64,000 nucleotides of DNA from Ananas comosus (lineage: Eukaryota > Streptophyta > Magnoliopsida > Poales > Bromeliaceae): positions 2,788,144 through 2,852,143 of the forward strand of contig NC_033629.1 of NCBI RefSeq assembly GCF_001540865.1, read 5' to 3'. The notes under the pieces are model-generated. The model was not told the DNA's origin, searched no databases, and saw nothing but the letters and a program-made list of their open reading frames with translations. Each line of letters opens with the position of its first letter. Position 1 is the first letter of the stretch. Positions 12,798 to 23,020 of the stretch are shown one piece after another. A program made the translations under genes and the position numbers.

Positions 12798-13244
12798 TCA
12801 TATAATCGGCAGCGGCACAACCTCCGGCGGTGGAGGCGGCGCCACGTCGGGGGGCTTCGGAGGATCGAGCTCAGGCGGGCTCGGCCGGGGGTCGGGGATC
12901 TCCGGCTTTGGTGGCGAGGGGATTGGCGGCCGCGGGTAGTCGGGGCCGGGCCACGGCTCGAATTCCGGCGGCGGCCGTTCGATCTCAGGCAGCTCCCCCG
13001 GCGAGTACGGCCGGTCGGGGTTCGGCGGCGGAGGCTGCCACTCCGGCGGCAGCGGCGGCGGATCGTAATTGGCGTGGATCGACAAATTCCAAGGGCAGCC
13101 GCAGCGGCGGCGGTGAAGGGAATTCATGCGTTTTGGATACGATGGTGAAAACGACGACGGCGTTGCCGGGAGGCAGCAGAAGTGGTGGTACAGTGGGATT
13201 GAGGATTTAATCAGATTTGTAGTTATAGTAGTAGTAGTAGGCAT
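12798..13244 (-). CDS. Small proline-rich protein, function unknown
   Basis: A single open frame of 148 residues from the ATG at 13244; an in-frame ATG at 13283 would give 161. I prefer 13244 because its context (caacaATG) has A at -3. The first 50 or so residues are Ser/Thr/Arg-rich with few acids and could be an organelle transit peptide. From about residue 56 the protein is strongly proline-rich and acidic, with PPPLPPEWQPPPPNPDRPY followed by repeated D/E-P-R-P spacing. No catalytic domain or membrane segment is visible. High third-position GC and an upstream G-box cluster support a real gene. I do not recognise the family. A cell-wall or LEA-like role is only a guess. Confidence 0.6.
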   Translation of the reverse strand: MPTTTTITTNLIKSSIPLYHHFCCLPATPSSFSPSYPKRMNSLHRRRCGCPWNLSIHANYDPPPLPPEWQPPPPNPDRPYSPGELPEIERPPPEFEPWPGPDYPRPPIPSPPKPEIPDPRPSPPELDPPKPPDVAPPPPPEVVPLPII

Positions 13245-13414
13245 TGTTGGTGTCTTAAGAGGGAGGGATAAAAAGAGTACCATGCATATACGAGGAATTG
13301 GAGAGATTTGTATAGAGTGAGAGGGAGAGGATTATTATTGTTATTATTATACATTATTATTATGCATAATTAATATAACGTAGGAGGACACATGTATAGG
13401 AAGAGATGCATGCA

Positions 13415-13470
13415 TTTGCCACGTGTGGAATGGTGTCACGTGTTTGTTGTCCCCGGTGACACGTGTGGTG
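13415..13470 (-). promoter_or_regulatory. Triple G-box (CACGTG) cluster
   Basis: Three perfect CACGTG palindromes at 13420-13425, 13437-13442 and 13460-13465, all followed by T on the plus strand (ACGTGT core). They lie about 175-220 bp upstream of the proline-rich ORF start, with a possible TATA-like ctatacaaat at about 13306-13316 between. Such clusters bind bZIP and bHLH factors and often act as abscisic acid response elements. A fourth CACGTG is at 12792-12797, just past the stop codon. Confidence 0.6.
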
Positions 13471-13728
13471 GTAAAAGAGGAGCTTACTACATGTGGGGGC
13501 TTTCGTGTAGTGCGGACACTGGACACTTGGACAAGTGGTGAAGAGTATCTTTAACCTTGGGATTGGAATATGCGGTGCATGATCATGATCGTTATCTTTC
13601 TACAACTTCATCCGAAAGAATTTAACATCGTACGTGTGCAATATTATAAAATTTCAATACTTCACTAAGATTATTACATTTCAGTCTTTTCTAAAATAAT
13701 ACATTTCTTAATCAAGAATCCAAATATA

Positions 13729-13752
13729 TATATATATATATATATATATANN

Positions 13753-13801
<49 letters not shown>
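13729..13801. repeat. Compound (TA)n-NN-(CT)n-(TA)n microsatellite
   Basis: Alternating TA and CT dinucleotide tracts with two ambiguous bases at 13751-13752, so the true length is unknown. It sits directly at the left end of a fold-back element. Confidence 0.9.
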
Positions 13802-13803
<2 letters not shown>

Positions 13804-13805
13804 GT

Positions 13806-14349
13806 AGGGCTGCTGTGCTCTCAGGAGTACGGAGGCCTCCGTGCTCCTGAGCCGTTTGTGATGATGGAGTTTCCGAATCGATGATCGGCTCCGTTAAACT
13901 TGATCTAGCGTATTTGAAGTTTCTAGAAAATAATTTTTGCGATTTTTCGATATCATTTACCTAGCAATCGAAATAATTCAAAATCAATAATTTTTAACGG
14001 CTGAAAATAAAAATTTTATAAAAAGTAATGATATAGCACTAAAATTTTCGATCACAAATTGATCTTATTGTAAATAGTATAAAGAATTTTGTATTAAACT
14101 TTCATCTGATTTGAATACTTCTATACCGTTAAACTTGAAAACGGTAGATATCAACCATTAAAAATTATGAATTTTGAATCCTTTCGATCACTAGGTAAAT
14201 GATATCAAAAAATTGCAAAAATTATTTTCTAAAAACTTCAAATGCGCTAGATCAAGTCTAACGGAGCCGATCGTCGATTCGAAAATTCTATCATCGAAAA
14301 CGGCTCAGGAGCACAAAGGCCTCCGTGCTCCTGAGAGCACAACAGCCCT
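13806..14349. mobile_element. Fold-back MITE, long form, copy 1
   Basis: About 544 bp that is nearly palindromic over its whole length. The left end (agggctgctgtgctctcagg) is the inverted complement of the right end, and the complementarity continues inward through 'gatcggctccgtta...gatctagcg'. It is flanked by (TA)n/(CT)n tracts on the left and (CT)n(TA)n(GA)n on the right. It carries no ORF of note. Confidence 0.75.
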
Positions 14350-14352
14350 GCT

Positions 14353-14374
14353 CTCTCTCTCTATATATATATAT

Positions 14375-14420
<46 letters not shown>
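14353..14420. repeat. (CT)n(TA)n(GA)n microsatellite
   Basis: Dinucleotide tracts separating the long fold-back element on the left from a short related element on the right. Confidence 0.85.
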
Positions 14421-14424
<4 letters not shown>

Positions 14425-14650
14425 CGGCTACTATACTATTAATAGCACGAAGCACTTGGTGCTACCAAGTTTTCTGCCGTTAGATCTGCCATTTTGATCA
14501 TTTTCACTCGTTAGATCATACTATTTAACCAACCACCCACTCAACCTTAGAGTGCTCACATCATCCTAACAGCATATTTATTAATCCAATGGTCAAAAAC
14601 TTACAAGCACCAACGACTTAGTACTTTTAAAAATATTGGAGCTCAATTAT
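14421..14650. mobile_element. Short fold-back MITE, copy 1
   Basis: About 230 bp with ends ccggctactatactattaat / aaatattggagctcaatta. The core holds ttttctgccgttagatc and accacccactcaacc, words shared by several other short elements in this window. It lies between GA and TA microsatellites. Confidence 0.65.
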
Positions 14651-15400
14651 ATATATAGACAGAGAGTATGAAAAATATAGATCGTGCAATAAAAATAGAA
14701 AAATGATTCAATCGTTGATACGTCCCGTTGCGTGAAGATGAATAGATCTTGATTATCTATATTTATTTGTGATGAAAGAGGAGAGAGGAACGAAAAATGA
14801 AAAATATGAGTGAGAATTAAAGTTAAAGTGTGGGAAGAAAATACTTAATTTATGAATTTTATACTTTTAATACTTATTTGAAAAGTAAAGATATTTTGAA
14901 ATTAAATAGAAAAATATTTTTATCACACCCATTATTTGTTAAAGAAAACTTCCGTATTCATTCCTAACGGTTGCTATTCTTATTCTTATACTTATATTTG
15001 AAATTTTACGTTTATAGATTTTACACTTCCGCGCATATTTTAATACTTATTTGAAACGAAAAGATATTTTGAAATTAAATAGAAAAATATTTTTTTCACA
15101 CTCGTTATCTATTATAGAAAACTTACAAAACTTACGTATTTATTCTCAACAATTCCTATTCTTATTCTTATCCTTATATTTGGAATTTCTGTTATAGAAA
15201 ACTTACGTATTTATTCCCAACGGTTTTTATTCTTATTCTTATCCTTATATTTAGAATTTCAAACTTACGTTTTCATTTCCAACGGTTTCTATTCTGATTC
15301 TTATCTTTATATTTGAAATTTTACGTAAGGAACGAGGAATCAAATTTTTTTTCCTCCAAAAACTGAGTCTGTCGACAAACGGAAATTTGAAATACGTGCT

Positions 15401-15401
<1 letters not shown>

Positions 15402-15460
<59 letters not shown>
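15402..15460. repeat. (TA)n(GA)n microsatellite
   Basis: Dinucleotide tract that abuts the next short fold-back element. Confidence 0.85.
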
Positions 15461-15461
<1 letters not shown>

Positions 15462-15661
15462 GAGCTAGAATACTCTCAAAAGCACCAAGGGGTGGTGCTT
15501 TTGAGTTTTTAACCATTGGATGAAGAGATGTAGAGTTGAGATGAGGTGGTAGGTGGAATAGTGTTTGATCCAAGTGGTATTAGTAATTAAGGAGTAGATC
15601 CAATGGCTAGAAACTTAGAAGTACCAAGGAGTTGGTGCTTCTAAAAGTATTCTAGCTCAAT
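15461..15661. mobile_element. Short fold-back MITE, copy 2
   Basis: About 200 bp with clear terminal inverted repeats: tgagctagaatactctcaa on the left and the near-exact complement ending in tattctagctcaa on the right. It is flanked by (GA)n and (TA)n. Confidence 0.7.
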
Positions 15662-15674
15662 TATATATATATAG

Positions 15675-16134
15675 TGCTAGTCTTCTATACTATCTATAGT
15701 AGTGGGGCTCCGGTACTATAGTCCCGTTTTCGATCTTAGGGTGTTCAAATTAACGATCCACACCGTTAAAACTGATCTAGAATATTTAAAGTTTTTAGAA
15801 ATAAAATTTTATATTTTTTCGACATAATTTACTCTATGATCAAACCATTTCAAATTTGTCAATTTTCAATGGCTACTATGGCGAGTTTGGAGTTTAAGGG
15901 TGTAGAAGAATCTAATTTCTTCAAATTTTGATAGAAAATACTTTAAACTATCTAGATTAAGGTTAACATTCTTGATCTTGAATTTAAAAGCCCTATACTC
16001 AAATTTTAAAAATTATTCAATTTTTACCGTCCATTTTGACATAATTTATTTACTAAGCAAACGATGTCGAAAAAAACTAAAATTTTATTCTTAAGAACTT
16101 CATATACCCTAAATCATATTTAACGGTGNGAAAA

Positions 16135-16135
<1 letters not shown>
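15675..16135. mobile_element. Fold-back MITE, long form, copy 2 (truncated)
   Basis: The left end tgctagtcttctatactatc and the core 'ttcgatcttagggtgttcaaattaacgatcc' match the element at 42610-43792. The right arm stops after 'atatttaacggtg' at the N at 16129 and a long TA tract, so the copy is truncated or lost in the gap. Confidence 0.6.

Positions 16136-16210
<75 letters not shown>
16136..16210. repeat. (TA)n microsatellite
   Basis: About 75 bp of uninterrupted TA just after an ambiguous base at 16129. Confidence 0.95.
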
Positions 16211-16214
<4 letters not shown>

Positions 16215-16654
16215 TAGGTTACTATACTATCTATAGTACCACTATAGATACGCGTGTTAGATTTTATTTTTAATTATTTTCCATAAAACGCTCTATGCTT
16301 CAACTTTTTCACCGTTAGATTTTATTTTTAATTATTTTCAGCTCTTAAATTATACTATTCTATAAACCACTAGCTCAATTCTAAAAAATTACTATCATTT
16401 TAACCACACATTCTTTCATCTAAAAACCGAAAATCTAATAGCGCACAGTACTAATGATTTGATATTATTAATACTATTTTAGTCTAAACAACTTTCATCT
16501 AAATATCGAAAATCTAATAGCATATCAATAACTTTGTGTTATTAATAATATTTTAGTCTAAATAAAAATATATGGTAAAAATTGTATGGACATTGTCCCC
16601 AAACTAACTAGCTTCGGGACGATGCGGATGGGTGCCGTCGTGGCGAGCATGCGC

Positions 16655-16657
<3 letters not shown>

Positions 16658-16699
<42 letters not shown>
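16658..16699. repeat. (CT)n microsatellite
   Basis: An uninterrupted CT run just left of a Mutator-like MITE. Confidence 0.95.
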
Positions 16700-16700
<1 letters not shown>

Positions 16701-16728
16701 ATGCACAATTTTTTTTTCTTTTTCTTTT

Positions 16729-17082
16729 GGGAAAACTTCAAAAACCTCCATGTAGTTTCGTAGTTTCTCACTTTGCCTCCCTGTGGTTTAAAATGTATCA
16801 AATTGCCCTCCCTGTGGTTCTGTTTTTATCTTTTCGGTAGCTTTTTCGTTAATATTTCATTAAATTATATACAAAAAACTTTAGATACCCATCTAGATTT
16901 ATCAAATATTCACTTTAGTACCATTTAATTTTAACTTTATCACTGATTTAAGAAAAAAAAATAATGAAATTGATAAGAAAAAGGAAAAAAAAAACCACGG
17001 GGGGCAAATTGGTACATTGTAAACCACAGGGGGGGCAAAGTGAGAAACTACGAAATCATAGGGCGGGTTTTTAAAGCTTTCC
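16729..17082. mobile_element. Mutator-like MITE, second copy
   Basis: About 354 bp of the same family as 7281-7637. The left end is gggaaaacttcaaaaacc and the right end is ttaaagctttcc. Flanking T/C-rich tracts are only partly matched as a target duplication. Confidence 0.75.
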
Positions 17083-18183
17083 TTTTTCTGCTCTAATTCC
17101 TGCTCGTGCGATGGGCGCACATCCGCATCGTCCCCAAACTAGTTTGCGGACCATGTGACGATGCTCATATAATTTTTGTCCCCTTTGTAGATCTATCGTC
17201 CCATAAAAATTTTTGTCCCCTCTGCATATCTAATGTGGAGTAATCTTACAGTACTGTATTTTTCAAATTTTTTATACAAAAAATTATTTCTAGTGATAAA
17301 ATTGATACAGTTATCGTAATTAGTTTTGAAATATTAAAATTTATTTTTTTATGCAAAAACTGAATTTTGACATCAAACAAATTTTGTTATATTATTGACG
17401 TGCGTTCTTTACTATATATATTTTTTTGACTATTTAGTTAATATTAAGTATTTTAAAGTAACAATATAAATCTAGTTAATTAATTAATTACAATAATTTA
17501 AGAGTTTGAGTGGTAAATATTCAAAATTCTAAAGTTTAAATGGTTATACACAAAAGAGCGAAAATTCAAATGATCACAATGAATTTAACTTAAAAAAAAT
17601 AAATTTAATTTTACTACCCTAGATTTTCTTTTTTTTATGGGCAATTACTTATATACTCCTGAGAAGTTTTACACTTTCTTATTTACCCCCCTTAGAAGTA
17701 TAAAAAATATCTTATTAATATTCTAAGTTCTTTAAAATATACTTCTGGAATTAAATTATATTATTATTTCTATAAAATTATTATTTTATCTTTTCAAATA
17801 TAGTTTTCTATCCTTAAAGTCTTCTGCTATCACTAACTTTTCTTATTTGCCCTAAAGTTAGAAATAAAAAAAATAATTTGCCTTTTTACCCTTTTAAATA
17901 TACCTTTCTAAATTTTTTTTATTCGCCCATAAGTTAGAGGCAAAAAAGATATTTTGTTTTCTTTTAAAATTTGGTAGAAATTTAATCTGGATTTAATTTA
18001 AGATGACTTAACGAGTACTACTAGCGAGGGTATTTTTAAACAAAGAAGAAATATATAATGGATATATTTAAAATAAAAAATATATAAAGATATTTAAAAA
18101 AATTTGGAGATATGTAAGTAATTATTTTTCTTTTTATACCAAAACTTCTCTCGGGACTCCACACTTTTCTCCATCTTTTTTGT

Positions 18184-18267
18184 GGTAAATTTCAAATACC
18201 ACTCGTGGTTTCATACTTTCTTACTACAGTACCCTGTGATTTAAAATGTATCAATTTAGTACCATGT

Positions 18268-18299
<32 letters not shown>

Positions 18300-18543
18300 C
18301 GTCAGCTCCCTTGTTAACATTTCATTAAATTATATACAAAAAATTTCAAATACGCTACTTAAGTTTATCGAACTTTAATATATTTTAGTTTTAATCTTGT
18401 CACTGATTTAATGAAAAAAAATAGTGAAGGGGATAATAAAAAGGAAAAAATGAAATCACAAGGTACTAAATTGATATACTTTAAATCACAGAATACTAAA
18501 ATAAAAGAGTGCAAAATTACATAAATGATATTTGTAGTTTTTC
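18184..18543. mobile_element. Diverged Mutator-like MITE, third copy
   Basis: Shares the alternating 'accctgtg.ttta' inner words and the mirrored arrangement of the 7281-7637 family, but has decayed ends and an expanded poly-T run in the left arm. Confidence 0.55.
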
Positions 18544-18770
18544 TTTTCTTTTTTTTTTTATCTTTTTATTTTTTATCTCTATCCTCCTTAGGTCATTGTT
18601 ACCTTTTCTAAAATTTGGCCAAAATCCAGCCAATAGGGTCGGATTACTTCTTTTTCTTTTCTATAGTTTTGATTTTAATATTTTGAAGGTTATTATCTCT
18701 TGTACTCATCTAGATTTTTGTCTCTTGCTTGCTTTTTTTTCTTCCACTCAAAACTTTTCTTCCTTGGACA

Positions 18771-18938
18771 GCATTTTTTTTATTTTTTTATTTTTTTTTG
18801 AGAGATAGGTAGCACGCTATCCGCTTCGTTTATTTCATTTAGAAATAAACTTAGCTGAAAATGTGAATCAATTAGGATTCAAACTTAGGTCTCGGGTACC
18901 AACTACCAAACCCTTTGCTACTTGCTCCGGGGACGGTC
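18771..18938 (-). mobile_element. tRNA-derived SINE, minus strand
   Basis: Read on the minus strand it starts near ccccggagcaagtagcaaag, carries a box-A-like segment (tagcaaagggtttggtagt) and a box-B-like 'agtttgaatcc', continues through cacattttcagctaagttt and ends at 'cctatctctcaaaa' plus a poly-A tail (T tract 18771-18799 on the plus strand). A second copy on the plus strand is at 53899-54018. Confidence 0.7.
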
Positions 18939-18949
18939 AGTATTGAGCG

Positions 18950-19135
18950 AGCAATATTATAGTTACAAATAAATTTTACAATGCTTTACAAATTAGCATA
19001 CATAGTATTATTTAATTGATGCAAAAATAGAGAGTTAAGTATGACTTATAATTTCAAAGTTGAAATTCAACCATTGAGTTATCTAGTTTGTAAAATATTA
19101 TAAAATTTATTCATCCGCAAAATATTTTTCCTAAT
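18950..19135. mobile_element. Small TIR MITE, copy 1
   Basis: Inverted ends of the type aaattttacaatgctttac / gtaaaatattataaaattta surround a core 'aatttcaaagttgaaattcaac'. A sister copy lies at 20277-20455. Confidence 0.5.
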
Positions 19136-19273
19136 GGATGTTGGGTTTGGTGATTGCAAATTCCTCCATTAGCCCATTTGGCTTTTGTTTGGGTTTGGTT
19201 CAGTAACTTATGAAGTGGGCTAGTTGTTATTTGGTAATTGGGCTTTAATTGAGCCGAGAGAGATTTTCATTAA

Positions 19274-19746
19274 GGGGTCGTTTGATTAGATGTAATTATA
19301 AATGCAGTGTAGTTTGAGATACATGTAGTTGAAAATATAGTGGTTACAACTACATACATCATGTTGGTTGGATGTAGTAAAAAATGCTGCAACTATAAAT
19401 AATTTGTTTAGTTACATACAGTCGAGAAATTTTTTTTAAAATTTTATCATTTTATATATATGATGGTGAGATTACCTCCAATGTAAAAAAAAAAATTATT
19501 TTTTGTTTAAAAATATTTAAAGAAGTAATGTTACCTTTTATTTAAAGTTACTCTCTCTAACTGCTGCAGTTGAAATTGCGGTTAATTTGGGCGTAGTTCC
19601 AACTGCTGCAGTTGGACCTCCTCCTGCAGTTCCTACTGTAGTAGTTGGAGTTAAATATATCAAAACAAAACACCAAATTTGTATTTGCATATAGTTACAA
19701 CTGCCGTGTAGTTGCAACTACATATAACCAAACTCCAAACGGCTCC
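19274..19746. mobile_element. Tourist-like (PIF/Harbinger) MITE
   Basis: The left end ggggtcgtttgattag and right end ccaaacggctcc-type inverted repeat are flanked by TAA on both sides (19271-19273 and 19747-19749). A TAA duplication and a G-rich TIR with 'cgtttg' are typical of Tourist elements. The inner sequence is rich in 'actgctgcagttg' words. Confidence 0.7.
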
Positions 19747-19759
19747 TAAGTATAGTAAA

Positions 19760-20002
19760 ATGAGTTCTCATTGTTGCTCTCTAGAGTTTTCTTTTCTTAA
19801 TATAGAAAACAAAGGTACAGAGAGGGTTATGAAGAAGCTCTCTCGTTCTTCTTGCTTGATGGAAGCTTCTAAGGTTGAGTGGGAGCACCGTAAGAGGCAT
19901 TTCGACACGGGAAGGATTCCGGAATCGGAAGATGCTTCAAATAAGGTGTATCAAAAAGGATTTTTCCATTCGGAAAATTGTTTACCTATTGTAATAGAGT
20001 GA
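19760..20002 (+). CDS. Short open frame, possible gene remnant
   Basis: An 80-residue frame starting MSSHCCSLEF, with a charged middle (KLSRSSCLMEASKVEWEHRK) and no low-complexity sequence. Its composition is more protein-like than other short frames nearby. It starts 11 bp after a Tourist-like element. No family is recognised, and no splice partners or promoter can be seen. It may be a decayed exon or chance. Confidence 0.2.
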   Translation: MSSHCCSLEFSFLNIENKGTERVMKKLSRSSCLMEASKVEWEHRKRHFDTGRIPESEDASNKVYQKGFFHSENCLPIVIE

Positions 20003-20276
20003 TAATCTTATAGACTCCTCAATTTGATAGTGGATTTGATTTCTCCGTGTTCGTAGATATAGTCCGGTTTGGATAAATCACGCCAATCTTTTTGTATTTT
20101 TGTGGTTGTGCTTGGATTTTTTTTCTTTCAACTTTATTGACTCTAACTTTTGCACTACTTGATTGTAGGTAATTTAGGCTTCATCCTCTCTATTTAGTTA
20201 TAGAGATCTTTAAATTTTTCTTGCTTTTTTTCATAAATGTTCAATCTCCTAATTAAACTTTAATTTATTAATAAAT

Positions 20277-20455
20277 GAGTAACGCTATACTGGCAAATAA
20301 ATTTTATAATATTTTACAAACTAGCATACATAACAGTATTTAATTAGTAAAAAGGTACAGAGATAAATATGAGTTATAATTTCAAAGTTAAAATTCAACG
20401 ATTGAGTTATTTAATTTACAAAATATTATAAAATTAATTTGTTTGTAAACGAAGC
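20277..20455. mobile_element. Small TIR MITE, copy 2
   Basis: Same core as the element at 18950-19135 (aatttcaaagttaaaattca) with inverted ends ttataatattttacaaact / atttacaaaatattataaaa. Confidence 0.5.
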
Positions 20456-21861
20456 ATTTGTCTTAATGAATTATCTACGGATTTTACCCTAAATAAGAAA
20501 AAACTACCCTATATATTTTTGAATGCTAGGAATTGGTGGTGTAATATTGGAGGGTGCAAAATCGACCAATTAATCATCTACTTCTTCAATTATTTTAATA
20601 ATTATTATTTTCATTAATTAAGGGCATTGCAATAAGAACAGTTTAATTTGCAGCATCCATTTTTATATTTACAAAAACAAAGAAAAAGTAAACTCCTTTA
20701 AAACTCTCCTCCTCAAATGCTATAAAGTAAGGGCAAAAAATATCTACAAAATTATAAGAGGAAAAAAAGTTTCAAAGTACATTCAATTTTTTACATGTGC
20801 GTTCGTCTCACCGAAATTGGAGAGGGATGAAGTGAATTTCGATCGTAATCGTCCACTTTCGTTGGTTGTTTTACTGTAACTTTACCTTCGATCGAAACTC
20901 AAACTCTCTAAAATAATGTAATTGACTTTCACCTATCCTAGATTGAAGTCACTTACAAAACAAATGAAAAAAATAAATAAATTTTGTCAAAACTTTAAAT
21001 CGTCTGAAACTCTATTTTAACCTGAACTATATTTGGGCCTAAAATTTTTACTAAGGGCATATTTCGTTGGTCGAAACTGAAGCACTGAAAGCAGCACTTT
21101 CAGAAAGTAACGTACGGTTATTTGGTTTGTGAAAGTGAATGTAAAAATCACTTTACAAAAGTGAATTGCTAAAATGAGTTATAACTAAATCTCATTTTTT
21201 TATAAGTTCAAAATATTTTGAAGTCATCGAAAGTAGGGAGTTTATTTAAAATACTACGTTTGGTCTTAAATTTAATCTTTAAATTTACTTCTAAAGTTAA
21301 ATTCTAACATAAATTTGAATCGAAATCATAAATTTACTTTGCATTATGATTTTTATTTGTAAATTAAAATTCAACACAAAATTTTTAAAGTCAAATAATA
21401 AATTGCAACTTTAATTTTTATCTAAATTTAAAATTTATTTTAAAATTTATTTTAAAATATTTACATTTAAGTTATTGAATCAATTTTTTTTTAAAAAAAA
21501 TCTATTTTGAATTCAAATGGTTCCAAATTATTATAAATCTTCTAATCTTGTTGCTGCAGAAAGAAAGTAGTACTGCTTCCTGAAGAAGCACTGCTGAAAG
21601 AACTGCTTCATGGAACAGCAGCAGCAGCAGTCCAATCATATATTCTTTTTTTTTTTGTTTTTTTTGTGGTCAAAATTACAGAAAAATACAGACACATTTT
21701 TCACCCTATAATTTTGACTTTTTGTGATATAAAAACAAAGGAATATAGTAAATTATAAATATATTTATGTAAAGTTCAACTTTCATATATTGTTCCTATA
21801 AAGGTCCTTATATTTTTAAATACGTCCCTCTGATTCGTTATCGTTAAAGCACTTTATTTTA

Positions 21862-22421
21862 GGCTAAATTACAGAAAACTCCCATATCAAAACTCGATTT
21901 TTTACTTTCCCTCGCTGTCATTTAAAAACCTACATTTTGCCCCCTTAAAAAATAAAAAATATTCACAAGGTGGTACGGTGTTAATAGTATTGATAAAATG
22001 ACCAAAATGCCCTCTCCCTCTTCCTCTCCTCCACCAACCTTTCTTTATCTGTAGAAAGGTATTTTCGGTATAAAAAAAAATATATTAATGGGATATAGAC
22101 GGAATCCTAACAGAACACTTACGGCAGGGTCCAAAGTAAATATTTTTTATTTTTTAGGGGGGTAAAGTGTAGGTTTTTAAATGGCAGGGAGAGAAAGTGA
22201 AAAATCGGGTTTTGATAGGAGGGTTTTCTGTAGAAGGGTATTTTCAGTATAAAAAAATATATATAATAATGGAATATAGACGGAACCCTAACGGACCACT
22301 GACGGCAGGGTCGAAAATGAATATTTTTTATTTTTTAAGGGGGTAAAGTGTAGGTTTTTAAATGATAGGGAGGGAAAGTGAAAAATCCAATTTTGATAGG
22401 GAAGTTTTCTGTAGTTTAGCC
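21862..22421. mobile_element. Mutator-like MITE (ggctaaat family), arm duplicated
   Basis: About 560 bp with ends ggctaaattacagaaaact and ctgtagtttagcc. A perfect 9-bp duplication tttatttta flanks it (21853-21861 and 22422-22430). The right arm ('gggggtaaagtgtaggttttt...gatag') occurs twice, at about 22150-22230 and 22335-22410, so this copy carries an internal arm duplication. A relative is at 42997-43654. Confidence 0.85.
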
Positions 22422-22890
22422 TTTATTTTATAAGTGAAATGATCATTTTAACATCACAAATATGTCCCTTCAAAAACTCCAATGGTTTATTAAAGAGGGG
22501 TAAAAAAGTCAATTCATCTCATTAACTAACTAGGGTTAAGTATTTTATCTATGATTAACTAATTTTTTCTAACAGAACTTAACGGGAGGAATATATTTGA
22601 AAACATCAGGATTTTTGCAAGAATTATATATGAAAGTTGAATTTTATAGAAATATTTTTATAATTTATTATATTTACAGGGACATATATGAAATTAACCC
22701 AAAACAAAAAGTTTTAAAATCCCTCCACCTTTTTTGAGTACATTTTTATTCCTTTTGCTTAAAGCGAAAAACCCCAAAAACGAAGTCGAAAACAACCACG
22801 AAGAATCTCGAACCCTCGCGCGCTCTCTCCCCCGATCCCCTCCCCTTCCCCCTCCTCCTCCTCCTCCTCCTCCTCCGACTCCGAGCTCTA

Positions 22891-22941
22891 ATGGCGACGA
22901 GCTCCGAGCTCAAGCTACGAGGAGGGGCCATGGCCCCCTGA
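22891..22941 (+). promoter_or_regulatory. Upstream ORF in the G-gamma leader
   Basis: A 16-codon frame (MATSSELKLRGGAMAP, stop) that ends 79 bp before the main ATG of the G-gamma gene. A CTC-type trinucleotide repeat precedes it (about 22849-22876). If it is within the transcript it could reduce translation of the main frame. The transcription start is not known. Confidence 0.4.
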
Positions 22942-23020
22942 GTTCGACCCCTTCCCTCGCCCGATCTTCGCCCCCGCCGCCGTAGACTTCGGATTCGACT
23001 CCGACGAGGTGAATCGAGCT

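Larger units (their letters stand above)
13245..22890. other. Repeat-dominated intergenic stretch
   Basis: No convincing gene lies between the proline-rich ORF and the G-gamma gene. Apart from the listed elements, the rest is AT-rich. One tract (about 21058-21630) has paired 'gaagcact...gctgaaag' words near each end and may be another degraded element. Confidence 0.5.

Noticed and set aside
14353..14497. Frame containing a long (RE)n run
   Set aside because: It is translation of a GA microsatellite.
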